Positions 9,851 through 22,129 of a stretch of 64,000 bases of DNA are shown here, in pieces (position 1 is the first letter of the stretch; the number at the start of each line of letters is the position of its first letter). The notes under the pieces were generated by a model. It ran no database searches. It had not been told where the DNA came from and saw only the letters and a list, made by a program, of their open reading frames with translations. The position numbers and the translations under genes were made by a program. This DNA comes from Eumeta japonica (Eukaryota; Arthropoda; Insecta; Lepidoptera; Psychidae), in contig BGZK01002037.1 of NCBI GenBank assembly GCA_005406025.1, positions 1-64,000 of the forward strand, written 5' to 3'.

Positions 9851-10339
9851 TTTGTTTTCATTTTATGATTGAAGGACTAGAAGTTTAACCATCCATGCTG
9901 CACTAGGCAGCTTAACGGCTTAGCGTCCTCTACAAGCCACGGTGCAAGGAGCACGGAGGCAACGTATAGTTTAAGTAGACTTAAGTCAAATTCCCCATAG
10001 TCAGGATTGTATCCTTTATAATTTCAATGTATTATAGGAAATTATCAGAGTATAATGGTCGATTGTAATTTACCGGAATGTTATCAATGACAGTTTTCGA
10101 GATATCGACCTAACTAGAGACACCTAGTTAAAAATACGGCCCCTTCTGACTCATGTATATTTGCTCTCAATTCCTAATAAAGTATAAATACCTTATCAAT
10201 AGTATAAACACTATGAATACAGTATGTATACCTACTTGCATTCAATGGCAAACACGATTGACAAGTACATTTCACATATCACGAGCACACACAAATACGT
10301 GTGTGATGAACCCCTATTTTGTTGATTTTACCCAATAAA

Positions 10340-10371
10340 GAAGTTCTTACGCCGTCAGTTCTTACGCCGAA
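10340..10371. repeat. Short tandem duplication
   Basis: 'AGTTCTTACGCCG' occurs twice, separated by two or three bases. It is isolated, with no wider array. Confidence 0.8.
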
Positions 10372-10464
10372 CCGGTGTGGATTCTAACCCTGTCAAAATA
10401 TTTTGCTTTAGAAACTTAGGAGATTAGGGTTAGGGGTGGAACGGCCACAAGTGAAATTTTCCAT

Positions 10465-10540
10465 TATAAAAGCGATAATCCCGAGACTATAATTAAAACA
10501 GATTCACGGGCAGCGGTCAGTCGTGGTTACTTTGGTAAGT
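10465..10540 (+). promoter_or_regulatory. Candidate core promoter with short first exon and splice donor
   Basis: TATAAAAG (10465-10472) is followed by a plausible start near 10493-10497, about 30 bp downstream. A DPE-like AGTCGTG (10519-10525) lies at roughly +25, and a strong 5' splice site G|GTAAGT has its exon end at 10534. The implied first exon is about 40 nt and contains no ATG, so it would be a non-coding leader. The spacing of all three signals agrees with insect core promoters. No downstream exon was recognised within the window, so this is inference. Confidence 0.35.
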
Positions 10541-13095
10541 TTTCGACTAATGAGGTCTAATTAATTAATATTCTATTTTGAATCAGCCTAGAATTAAATT
10601 AATTTGTACTACATTATTACATTCATATTAAAAACATTAAAAAATTGATTTTTGGAAAATAAAATAACTACAACACAAAAATCCATAGACAGACGGTTTT
10701 TTTTTTTTCAACATCGTGCACAGCATAGCGACATACAATCTACATGCAGCATAGCGAGCATGTTTCCCATAATAAATTGAAAATTAGTCTTTGTATCATC
10801 AAGACCACCAGTGATTTTGGCAGTACAGCTGTAAAACATTTTTATTTTATGATTGAAGATACAAAACAACAACAATTGAATTGAATCCTTAAAAATAACA
10901 TTTTGAAATGCTATTTCCCACAATATATCAATCGAAACTTTTTCTCCAAATTATACCAATGCCCCATTTCAACTTATTTATGTATTTCATAAATACACAC
11001 TTTAAAAAAAAACATATACGACAGAAATACACGAGCGTCACCTATTTTCGTTTTGTCGCGTTTCGTTTTCCCATTTAAGATCCGAAAATAAATAAATGCT
11101 TTTTAAAATCAGTTTAAATGCCGTCAAATATTTTAAATGATATTAGAAAACGAGAACTTTTATATCAAAGAACAACGCTTATTCCATCAGCTCAATTTGA
11201 AATTAAAAAAATATATACATATTAAGATGTATACCTCCGCATAGGGATTACTTATAAGTAGATAACGATAATTATAATGCAGAGGGCAGCACTAGGATCT
11301 ATCGATATTGTGCTCTGTGGTTCTGACCTCTCTCGTTGACAAGTTGTTGTAAAACATTATGGAAGTAATGATTGTTGAATAAAATTGCTTTTCCTAATAT
11401 AACTCGGGTGTATTATTTATTTATAAAATCAGCATTTACTTGTAAAATTGGTGACAGAGTAAAACGATATATTTAAAATGCATTTATATACACAAATCAA
11501 TAAAATAATATTAGAGACATTTAATTAATAGGTGTTATTTATACTATTTATTACGATCGATTGATAATGATGATGATCGATATTATTGCCTGTTTACTTA
11601 AACTGTTTATTTACTGAAATTTATCTTTCTTTTAAGTAGTCATACTAATGTGGCAATTAGTTAAAAATGCTTTTCAGAACACATTGTCTATATAACATTT
11701 TGAACTGTAATTATGTCATGAAAGCACGTGAAAAACTGAATTACACATTTTCATTTATTTGATGACATTTCATTTGCGATACTTAAACATTTACGTTTAT
11801 GTACATTTATGTAAATGGCATTTTCAATACCAGAACAATAAATAAAAATTATAAAATTTCATTTTAGATATGAGATAACGAATTTTGCTACAATCAATAA
11901 AGTTACGTTTGCGCATTCATAAATAAAAATGTTCATATTTTTTTTAATACTTCCATATGAAACAACAATTGTTATTTATTGTTTTACTAATTAAAAAAAA
12001 GAATAGAAGTTGAGATATCATCAAATAAGATTTTTCTTGGTTATATTAATTTTAAACCATAAACATAATAATATTGTAAGACAAAAGTCATAAATGGTCA
12101 AAACGAAATTGCATTAATAGTATTTTGAGGAAACTTTTAACCAATTTGGTTTTCAAGGAATTTCTTTAAGGGATCACAATACCACGATAATCATGATATT
12201 CGTTTAGTATCTTTCATCTGTTTCTAATTCTCCTTGTAAAATTTGACTTGCAAATACTTTATATGTATTCTTAATATAAATGTAATTTTAAATCTCCTTT
12301 TCATTTAAGTATTACGAAATTATAATCTGTAATTGAGTTTTATATTTCCCTTATGGGCTCAGTGGATATTTAGTAAGTAAGTAAGATATTTGTCTTTGAA
12401 ATAGGTGTCGAATAAAAGCGACAAATTTAACTTAATCTAGATGCTTTCCTAAAGAGACCTTAAAATTATTATTATCAGAGCACCGTAGGTACAAGGACGC
12501 AGCGAAGTAGGTTCGATAGCTAACTTTAGTGAAATTGCGGCACAAACTCTTATCCGTTTAAGTGAATTTCTCATTTCTATGATAATTTAAGTGCCACTTC
12601 ACTCGGCGTCAGATTTGCTTTAGTACTGATCGGCTTAACATACTCTTATGTCTTAAAATTTATGGCGTTCCATTGTGAAATTATGTGAAATTTCTACGAT
12701 TTTATGAAAAAGATTCAATGAAATTATGCAGCAAAGAGGTATCTTATGTAACTGCTATACAATCATGTAAAGGAAATAAAAAATATATAAATTAGAGAAA
12801 TTCCATACATTAAATTATTATTTTTCTTACAAAAAAAATTTTTAGTGGGTAGTTGAATAGTTATTTAAAAAGGCGTTGTAGTTTCTGTAGTAAGTTTTTC
12901 TCTGAGATGTATATTTTTCGATTTAATAATTTATTTTGTTGTGGACACGAATCTCTAAATTTAAACCGTGTGTTTAAATAAGTTGAAAGTATTCACACTC
13001 ATATAACTTTATAAGTAAATTCAACGAAAATAATTTTCAACGCCATCTTTTTCGTGATTGTCCAGGTACTTGTCGACGATGACAGTCTACCGACT
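10541..13095. other. AT-rich non-coding DNA
   Basis: No coding, RNA or repeat signal is recognised. If the promoter at 10465 is real, this would be first-intron sequence. Confidence 0.45.
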
Positions 13096-13098
13096 GGG

Positions 13099-13137
13099 CC
13101 GTATGTGCATTATGCATGCATGTGCATTTTCATACGG
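13099..13137. repeat. Hairpin CCGTATG...CATACGG
   Basis: Seven-base arms (13099-13105 and 13131-13137) enclose a TGCAT-rich loop that can itself fold on ATGCAT. Chance is possible. Confidence 0.6.
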
Positions 13138-13430
13138 TGGGCACCTATCATTAAAATATACATTTATGCCTGTACCATTTCATGTTATATTTTTCAAATT
13201 TACAAGTAAGTAGTTTTACGGCAACCGTTTGATTCCAGCTTAGTGTAATCGTAAACTTCACGACATTTCGGTACGCTACGTACGGTACGCTAGATACGGA
13301 ACCCTTTATGCGGAAATACAAATTCAAGCTTTTTGGAAAAATTCTCCATCCGACATGTAAATTAACAACAGTAAATATTTTTTTAAATTCGTATTTTTCG
13401 TTGTATATATGTACTATATATATAGATAAA

Positions 13431-13433
<3 letters not shown>

Positions 13434-13471
<38 letters not shown>
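13434..13471. repeat. (TA)n microsatellite
   Basis: An uninterrupted AT/TA run of 38 bases. Confidence 0.97.
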
Positions 13472-13473
<2 letters not shown>

Positions 13474-13699
13474 AGGCAGTTTTCGCAGGTGTATTGCTGG
13501 AGGCCTGCTTTAAAAAATAGGCTTGTTTCCTTTTTCATCTCGATACACCCGCCTAGAAGCCGAACTATATACGGATTCTCCTAAAATAGGAATTATAACT
13601 GAACATGAGAAATCGTCTTTAAGACTTCGTGCCTGTATGATTTTAAATGACGTCGTACTGAGTTATCGTTACACCATACAGTAAGTGATAGTTGTATAT

Positions 13700-13765
13700 A
13701 GTGATACAAAGATGAAGGAATTCATTGTATGTCCAAGCGAGCGGAGCGCCGGGCTAAGACTAGTA
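13700..13765 (+). mobile_element. End fragment of the GAATCG-rich repeat family
   Basis: 'AAAGATGAAGGAATTCATTG' followed by TATGTCCAAGCGAGCGGAGC matches the right-hand end of the copies at 35150-35590 and 57905-58190 ('..AGATGAAGAGTTTCATTG', TATGTCTACATAGGCGGCAC). The purine-rich core is absent here. Confidence 0.5.
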
Positions 13766-14059
13766 GTGAATTTTGACATATAGGTAACACTGTACAAAAC
13801 TAAAGTGACACAATGACGCAAATGGAACATACAAAGTATCATTTATGGCGCCGCACAGCCTTTTCCCGTCGACACCGCACACTTTGTCGTTCATCTTATA
13901 AGGACGCTACTTAACTCGTAAAAACTTTACGGCTCATGAAATTTAATCATTTCAGGTCGTGAAAAATTTTAGTATCGACAAACTAAAATGTTTATGCGCG
14001 AACGTTTAGGCCTCGAATAGCGCTATTGCTTGTGTCAGATTTTAATAACTCCACTGCCG

Positions 14060-14850
14060 AGGTACAATATACCTCCGAGTACCAGAAGAACATACACAGA
14101 ATACAGTACAAAACTTTTATTTTATAACTAATTTGATGTGGGGGTTTCCTGATAAAAAAAAAAAATTAAACGTGTGGCACTCCGGAACTGCCGCGGTAAA
14201 GCTATTGCATAACATTTTTTATCAACTAATGCAATTATAAATATTTATTTATTTATGCAGTATTTTTTTTCTTTGGTATTAATTCGAGTTTTTCATCACT
14301 TTCTTTATTAATAAATGCACTTTGTTTATTCATATTTAAAACACTTTATACACAAATTTTACGCGTATAACTATTCACCAGCAACTGCTATTCACTGTTG
14401 TACATAGGTACACCTATGTATACATATGTACCTTCATGTATACTTATGGGGCACATGCGATGAGTGTGGCATTATAAAGATATGATAGATACCTATACAC
14501 CTATATACTTTCTCACAAACAGCTGCTTACGTATTCGTCCGATTTCGGAGCAGCTAGTCTCGATCCGTGCGAGCTTCGTACACTCGTACCATATACATAC
14601 ACGTTAAGCGAACGCTCGGCCGAGCTACATGGTAGGCGTAGTGGGGGGTGTTAGGTTTTATTTTCATTACGGAATTTCTTGATTCGGTCGCCGCGCTCAA
14701 AGCCCGCGATAAAAGCTATGCAATCGCTTAAAAGTCTCTATCGCCCGTTAAAGTTCGACAGGGTACCAGGACTGCATACACTCGAAGCGGCAATGTAATA
14801 CAATGCATCAGGTATTCATCGCCCCATTACTGACGCACGCCCTCCCACAA
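14060..14850 (+). mobile_element. Interspersed repeat, long form (paired with 9.64 kb)
   Basis: The left block (14072-14160) and right block (14735-14845) match 9641-9850. The intervening about 575 bp starts 'ACGTGTGGCACTCCGGAACT' and contains 'GCGGTAAAGCTATTGCAT' at its left and 'GCGATAAAAGCTATGCAAT' at its right, a direct-repeat pair near its edges. The middle is non-coding. An internal deletion between the direct repeats could have made the short form, though the match is not base-perfect. Confidence 0.65.
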
Positions 14851-14859
14851 TTTGTTTAC

Positions 14860-16465
14860 TACAGACCGAGGTTTTTAAGGGTCAAAAGCTTTCTGACAAC
14901 GACCTTAGTCGTCCACACGATGACGACGTCAGCACCGACGTGGCACGAAGCGTGTTATAATGTGAGTTAAGTCAAAAGCTTATTGGTGAAGAAGCGAACC
15001 CAGTCCCATTTCGACGGCGACGGACCCGACCACCGAGACCACGGCCGGTCAGCGGCTTTCGGCACGCTCCGACATCATATTTCAAGACAGACGCGTATGA
15101 TGTATGTAAATAACGCATGTCTTTCTCGATAAATTCGATTACGGAGAAGTCCATAAAATGCTCGAAGAAAACAACCTGCTAAAAATAAATCTGCTAAAAA
15201 TAAATACGTAAACAACACGTCATATCTATTTACGGACTCACGATATTTCTGAATAAATTCGTGAATCCTGGAATCCCCGAAAACTCTTACAGAACGAAAA
15301 AGTATTGTCGATGAAGATTCCACGAACTAGACTCGTTTAAGTTATATTGTTTTAAATCGAGAACTTAAAATTAGTTGTTATAAAATTATATAGATAATAC
15401 AACGAATACGATACGATGTAAATAATGGCATTAAAAGTTGTCAAAAAGTACAATGTCTTCTTTTATTTTCTAACTTCTTCAGGCAATCTACAGTCAAACA
15501 CTAAAAATATGTTCATAAGCAGTTTTAAGTGATTGCATTTTTTTGATAATTTAACGAGTATTTTTTTATAGTCTAAGCCCCCGATATCGCTTTATCAATT
15601 TGTAAATAATATTTCTAATCGTTTCAAAATAAACAATGTCCTTTTTGTAGTCGAAAACTAAAATAGAAAAAAATTAGAAAATCAAAATGTACACGACTTT
15701 ATTTTTTTATATTAATAAAAGCACATATTATGGAATAGTAATATATAATACTAGGCCAAACGAGAATGAAAATTTAATTTGAAAAGTAAAGTTGTCTTAT
15801 TAAAATATTCTTAAATATTAGGCTAAATTTATTCACACAGTTAAGGATACTCAGACACTCTTGTCCAAAATTATTCTGTACTCTCGATAAATTACATTTG
15901 TTGATTTTAAATTTGTTATAAAAAAGTTGACAAACGTGGAAGAGCTCATATCAAAAAGGCTTCTATTCCTCATGAATCCGTTATATTAAAAAATAAATCA
16001 ACAGAATTGATAAAGCCAATTTAGCTCAATCGTGATTACATCCTGTCATCCTTGGGGACCGACTGCAGACCGACTGACGGCCCAAGCAATGTTTTTTTCA
16101 ATTAGATTTGTTGTTATCATTGTATATTGGGAGAGGCTTGAAATGATGTAAAATTTGAAGAATAAAGATTCACACCAAGTAAGTACATTATATTATTAAT
16201 GATAATGATCAAATTTGAGTAGGCTTCATATTTTGTATCAACCGACTGTAATGCGTAGCCACATTGCGGCGTTCGTTAGAGACAAAAATTACAATTATTG
16301 TATACAATCTTATTATCATATACATATATTTATAATATATATTACACATATTACTTTACACATTATTATTATTATTACTATACATGATTATAATTCACAT
16401 ATGTATTATAAATTTCAAAATCCTCTTACTATCGATTTAAATATATGATAGTGACGTTTTTTCTT
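14860..16465. other. Non-coding DNA
   Basis: About 14870-15100 is relatively GC-rich with many CpG but has no convincing exon. A perfect 15-bp tandem duplication (CTGCTAAAAATAAAT) is at about 15177-15206. The remainder is AT-rich with nothing recognised. Confidence 0.45.
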
Positions 16466-16470
16466 CAAAG

Positions 16471-16511
16471 ATGGAGGCACTTGCATATATATTATATGCA
16501 GATGCCTCCAT
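16471..16511. repeat. Near-perfect 41-nt hairpin
   Basis: The arms ATGGAGGCA (16471-16479) and TGCCTCCAT (16503-16511) are perfect. After a small internal bulge, TGCATATA pairs with TATATGCA around a three-base loop. That makes a stem of about 17 pairs. It could be a foldback remnant or an RNA hairpin; it is shorter than a usual microRNA precursor. Confidence 0.8.
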
Positions 16512-16894
16512 GAAAGAATGTTCTTGTAATTGGCTGTTTGTATGAGAATCCCAAATAGAACATCATTATATGTCATATGGCGATAATTCTAAAATTGTTA
16601 CATCAATCTCCGTTTAACTTGTCCTTTTCTAAATTTCGTTTCTTGTTACATCTTATCATTCGTATTACTTTGAATGAGCAATTCCTGTTTATAAGATTGC
16701 AACGATTTTGATGGCAATTTTCACTTTGATACAGATTTGCTTTTTGAATTTATTTATATGGATTTTTTCCCTGAAGAACTAAAAAAAACGCAAACTTTGC
16801 CTTATTTAGCGCTACTTAATATAATTTTGAGGTGATTGCGTTGTTGCTATGTTATTGGCTCTCTATAACAATTTACATTAGACGACGTAAACTA

Positions 16895-17045
16895 CAGATG
16901 ACACTATGCGAGTATGTTATGTATCTAAATATCTATTGTTGGAAATGAACATAAGCAACTCTTCCTGTGGGGAGTTATCATTTTCCCACGGCAAAGACGA
17001 CCCCGAGTAAAGCTCGGCTGCCCAAGTACTATTGATATTAGTAGT
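16895..17045 (-). repeat. Interspersed repeat, 'CTTGGGCA..GAGCTTT' family, copy 2
   Basis: The reverse complement begins 'AGTACTTGGGCAGCCGAGCT' and runs through 'TTTGCCGTGGGAAAATGATA' and 'GTTGCTTATGTTCATTTCC' to 'TAGTGTCATCTGTAGTTTA'. It aligns with 2155-2302 over its full length. Confidence 0.8.
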
Positions 17046-18890
17046 CTATTGATAAGCACGACTTTAGGAATCTCTTATCAATCATTCAGTGGAGCAACAC
17101 GTCACTTGTGAATTCTACGCCTCTTCTAAATAAACAATAAGCGAACGTTTCGTTTACGGACAAATGAAGTCGTACTACATTTGCTTGGCCTCCGATTCTA
17201 TAGTATTCATTATTTTTAATCATTTAATTAAATGTTGGTTATTACACATGTAATCCTGCAGTTTACTCTTTAAAAAATAGATGATCTTTATTTCCGAATC
17301 AAGAATGTATTTTTTAAGCTTTTTGCAATAAAAAGACTTGAATATCCCACATGTAAGACTCAATTTTTATTCTTAGTCACGAACTCGATTTTCTAACCGA
17401 AACCGAAGTTATTCTTATTGAAAAAAATAGTGGTCCTTCTCTTTGTCTTTTTATATTTAAACTTCTAAAATTTGTCAATTTTTTTTTGGCGCTTGAAACA
17501 TCCATCACGCCAAATTTTGTACGCCAACAAACGTACAATGCCAATTGAGACTAGCTGTAGCGAAAACAGTAAATAAAGCTCGTACTTCTGCTTTATCTAG
17601 GTCATCCTCAGTGCCATAATGCAATACTGCGTTTATGTGTACATTCATTGATTGAATTGTTAAAAAGAATTTGAGCATACGCTATAATGCGCAGTCGTGA
17701 TAAGCGTGATAGTTTTAACATACTCCATAAAACAAACTATCACTTGCCAACCTACTATCAGTTGTGAACATAAGCATCGACACATCGCTTACACTTAGTT
17801 AACTGGCAACTAATTGCCATATCGAGGCATTGCGATTCAAACTGGAACCTTTTTTTTTTAAATAGTCGTAATCATAAATTAACCTTCATTCTTTCAAGAA
17901 TAATGAAAGGAGAGCTGATCACAATACACTACAATACCCTTACTTTTCGGACTTTTAAATGCCATAACAAACATTTTATTTCTGGCAAAGGTCCGGCAGA
18001 ACGTCATACCGTCATTAACTTTGCTCTGTACCGATGAAGCGATTAAACGTGCCGAGTTTCCAAGTAAATTGGGATCCTCGTGAAAGTTTTGTTTTTGCTT
18101 CTCATAATTCAAATTATTGCGTCGAACTTCGCTTAATAACGCGGGCTTCAGTCGACGTCTCGCGCTCGCATATTAATGATCTTCCAAAACTTTCGGTGTT
18201 CTTTATCTCGTCGAATTATCTGTAATTTCGTTATTATCTGTCTAATGCTAGCCGTTTTGCTCGTTTAACGGTATATTGTTGCCGTGAGACCTTTCATATG
18301 TGTTTAGCAAATCTCACCATAGCTTAAAAGGTACGAAAAGAATAGATAAACGCTTCACTGTTTTTTTGGGAACACTTTATATATGAAGCAATATCATTTT
18401 AATGAATAGATATTTAACGATATCCACATCAGATACATGATTAGTAACGGAACAGGTTAAAAATAATGGGTAATGATAATAGAAGAAAACGAGTATAATT
18501 TAAAAAAATGTAATATGCCACGTTTTTGAAACGGACCAAAAGGTATTAAACAATTTCTTCTAACCCTGTTCTGATTCATGTTCCGATACAGGTGTCCCTC
18601 CTGAAAATTGATGAAGGTGAACTTCTAATAGTCATGAAAATACTTGTAAGTTTCAAAAAGGAAGAACTTGATGCGTGTGCAACACATCTACTGGAACAAC
18701 CAACTACATATAATCAGACTCATCGATGTCATGTAGAAAGAAGTCAGTGTATTTTTCATCCTTTGTTTTGTTTCAATATTCACAACATTGTTTTACACTA
18801 GCGCTTAACTTGGGTCCCACACCCCACAGTGTCTAAACCGATTCTATGTTTATATGTTAAACGGAGTGGTACAAAATATTTTATAATTGA
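17046..18890. other. Non-coding DNA, unique
   Basis: No repeat or gene recognised. About 17990-18250 is richer in CpG than its surroundings and could be an unannotated regulatory island, but nothing specific supports this. Confidence 0.4.
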
Positions 18891-18894
18891 ACTT

Positions 18895-19305
18895 AAGAAT
18901 TTCTGAAGTTCTAGAGAATTAAATGTAGAAAATTACATTGCACGTTTATATTTCGAGGATAAGATTAACATTTAGAGGATGAATTCTAGACGATTGCATT
19001 TGAAAGATTATATTTTAAGATAATATCTAGGTCAATATATATTGAAAGTATTACATGAAGGAGATCATATCTGGAGGACTAAAACTGAAAGGATAAATTT
19101 CGATTTAGAAAATTATATCTGAAGGAGTATATTTAAAGGATTATTTTTGGAGGAAAAAGGCTTTATTTAGAGGATTATATTTAAGGGATTACAATTTGGG
19201 TTTGCATCAAAAGAGATAACATTTGGAGAATTTTATTTGGAGGATGCGGTGTGAAAGATTACTTATATGATTTCCTCTAGAAGAATATATATGAGGTCCA
19301 TTTTT
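18895..19305 (+). repeat. Degenerate minisatellite, ~16-20 bp 'ATTTAGAGGATTATAT' units, left part
   Basis: Units such as TTTAGAGGAT, ATTTGAAAGATTATATTTTA, TTTAGAGGATTATATTTAAG and TTTGGAGGAT recur along about 400 bp. The array stops at a SINE and resumes near 19620 with the same units. Confidence 0.75.
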
Positions 19306-19307
19306 AG

Positions 19308-19560
19308 AGAACGATGGTGGCTAAGTGATTAAGAGCGACACCTACGAACTAAAAGGTACCAAATTCGATTCCTGAATACGGGCGAATTGACTAATGAGTT
19401 TTTAACTTAAATCAAATGAAACTACTTATTCCTTACATTGAAGAACCCTTAAACCGCCATACATCATCTTCTTTGATGTCAAAAGCCGTAAATATCTCCA
19501 CACACACTCGTAAACAGGCCAGAGTGTACGGCTTAAGGTAATGTATGGTATAAGATAAGC
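19308..19560 (+). mobile_element. tRNA-derived SINE, copy 2, inside the minisatellite
   Basis: 'GATGGTGGCTAAGTGATTAA' (A-box region), then 'ACTAAAAGGTACCAAATTCG' (B-box region) and the SINE body 'GGGCGAATTGACTAATGAG' followed by TTTTTAACTTAAATCAAAT. It matches copies at 4215-4325 and 33325-33430. The right border is uncertain; unique-looking sequence continues to about 19600. Confidence 0.7.
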
Positions 19561-19619
19561 TGCCTAACTTAAGACAAAAAATCTAGAAACGTATATCTCA
19601 ACAGTTGGATCATAAAAAC

Positions 19620-19715
19620 TCGACAATATTATCTAGAGATTTACATTTGATAGATTACATCTAGAATATATTACATTTGAAGGATTGCATCTAGAAAACT
19701 ACACGTGTGGAAATA
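19620..19715 (+). repeat. Degenerate minisatellite, right part
   Basis: Units of the same kind resume: TAGAGATTTACATTTGATAG, ATTACATCTAGAATATATTA, CATTTGAAGGATTGCATCTA. This confirms that the SINE split one array. Confidence 0.65.
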
Positions 19716-19926
19716 TATTCGAGGCTGTGAAAGGGTGACCCGGGAAAACACTGAGACTTTCCATGTCAAATACATGTTTTTCTAGTCCTGAATGTATTGT
19801 TACATCCCTACTATGCTCCAATCCAGGGCAAACCTTTATATTCTTCAGCGGGTAGAAAATTCGTAAAGAAGAACAAACGCAAAGACTTTTTTTTTATTTT
19901 CTAATAAAATCAATCAACAATATATC

Positions 19927-19961
19927 AACACACACACACACGAATACACGCGCACGCACGC
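19927..19961. repeat. (CA)n/(CG CA)n microsatellite
   Basis: Impure CA run grading into CGCACGCA. Confidence 0.9.
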
Positions 19962-19964
19962 AAT

Positions 19965-21950
19965 ACATCTTTATCCCGTATCCTCCTTGATAAATAAGCA
20001 TACGAGGAAAACAAAATATACCCTCACAGATTAGATTCGATTACAGGAGATGGACGGAGGCCCCGGCTGTCCCGTTTGGAGGCCGGTGACGTCACTGATT
20101 GATTGTCGTCTCAGCGCTATGCCGAACTTGCCACTTTATCCACAAAATGTTACCTTCCCAGTACGTGTGTGATAGGCTTTAGTATATCAGAAAGTTATAT
20201 ATTGTAGACCTTTTATTTGTTAAACTCGACGAGAGGTAAGTCTCTTAATAAGACCGAAGATTCGTGTATTCGAAATTAAAGAGTATTTTCCTTCGAGATC
20301 GATATGTTTATTGATCAGTTCTTCAATCTTCCCACCTATTATTTCTAAACTTTTACTTATTAACTTATTATAACAATTCACTCTTTATCACTATAAAACT
20401 TGTAAACTCGGGCATTAGCCCTCGTCCCCTTTCTCTCTACTTCTCTCTAGTTCTACTCAATTGTTATGCGCGAGCTCGGATTCGAATGTTTTATTCTATT
20501 TTAATTTGAAACTGAACGCGAACCCGCGAACCCTCATATGCAAGCAGGGAGGTCGGATACCCCCTAAGTCACCTACTCCTACTACAATATCTTTTTATAT
20601 CGATAGCTTTTTTTCCACTTTTTGGTGATTATTTTCATTTCATGTTTTACAAATAAAACTTTCCTATCTATACAACGTCATCTGCAACAAAATGAAAATT
20701 TATAAGAAAATTATGTGTCAATGTTAAAATTTCGGCTTCAGCAAATTAAGTAAAAACTGTTAAAGAAGTAAGGAAATACATTCTCACGACATACTACTCG
20801 CATACAAAATTTTTATTTTCATTAAAAAATAAATCAATTAGTCCCCTTTCATTCAATTAATACCGTAACACACCACAAAACCTGTATAACAATCATATGA
20901 AGGTAGCAGAGGGTTGATCAAACCTTTAGCGATAATTGTTTCGGTATGTACAGAGAATATCCGCACAAACGTCGCTCCGCCACGTATTATGTAGGTCGGA
21001 TGCGGTTTGCTGCGCCCGCCATCCGGCCGCAAATGCGTGCAACAATCGTGTGTCGTACACGAGTAACATCGCCGAGCGGTAATTAGCGGGATGATGAAAG
21101 TTTGTCACGGTACAGTTTGGGGCCTGTTTTCGACAAACCATTTTTCAACGAAGTATCGAACTGTCGATACAAGGAGTCAATTATTTTTTTACTTTTCAAG
21201 TACAGCTGCGAGAAACTCGTATCAATTCCGCCGAGATCTAACAAGTGACTTTATTTGCTATATAGTTACTGGCAAATTTACACAACAGTATTGCTTATAA
21301 ATATATGATAATATTGAATTTATTTTGAATATTGTTTATATTTTTAAAAACTGTAATAAATCACATAAGCAAATTAGTTAATGCAACTGAAGGAACGACG
21401 TATTTTTAATTTATATAGCAACAGTCATATATTTAGCTAAGAAATCTGCACAGTTACTTATCAAGGATAAAAACTGTCCCATACTTACTGCTATGTCAAA
21501 TTGAAATTGGGCAACACAACTTAAATAGGAATAAGAAATGACAGATTGGCAATATAATTATACGGGAAGTCCCATTTTATTATCCGTTTACTGGATGGAT
21601 AGAGATTTACGGGCAGATGCACATAACCTATTTTGTGGTACATATTGCACCCTATCGTTTACTTGTGAAGTAATGCTTCTTGTACACTGTGTCAAATAAA
21701 TGTATAAATTAATATAAAAAAATAAATATTTATATAAAAATAAAATAAATTCATATAAATAAATAAATGTAAGTGAGCAGTAGCGCGTTTAAGATATTAC
21801 TCGATAATAGTGAAATAGGCCCCCTTAGAATTATGAAAATCCTGAGACAAATCATTAAAATACTAAATAATCCGTAATTGTGTCAGCTTATCTAATATAA
21901 ATATTAAAATAATGTAATATTGAGCAATCGAATCTTCAAAATCACCTAAT
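19965..21950. other. Non-coding DNA
   Basis: Short CpG-rich patches (about 20050-20120 and 20930-21085) lie in AT-rich DNA. No exon structure or repeat is recognised. Confidence 0.4.
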
Positions 21951-21954
21951 ATTA

Positions 21955-22125
21955 AGTACTTAGGCAAGCAATCTTTGCTCGGCATCTTTCAAATTTGCCG
22001 TTAGAATATGATAACATTCCACGGGAATAGTTACTGTGTTCATTTCCAAAAATTAATGTATTTATGAATACAAAATATGCAATGTAATATTCTATTCATA
22101 CAGTGCCATTTCTAAGTCTATATCA
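21955..22125 (+). repeat. Interspersed repeat, 'CTTGGGCA..GAGCTTT' family, diverged copy 3
   Basis: Ordered matches to copies 1 and 2: 'AAGTACTTAGGCAAGCAATC', 'AAATTTGCCGTTAGAATATG', ATTCCACGGGAA, 'CTGTGTTCATTTCC', and a final CAGTGCCATTT. It is more diverged than the other two. Confidence 0.55.
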
Positions 22126-22129
22126 CGTA

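Noticed and set aside
10430..10450. Telomere-like TTAGGGTTAGGGG
   Set aside because: Only two units, and insect telomeres are usually TTAGG; chance.
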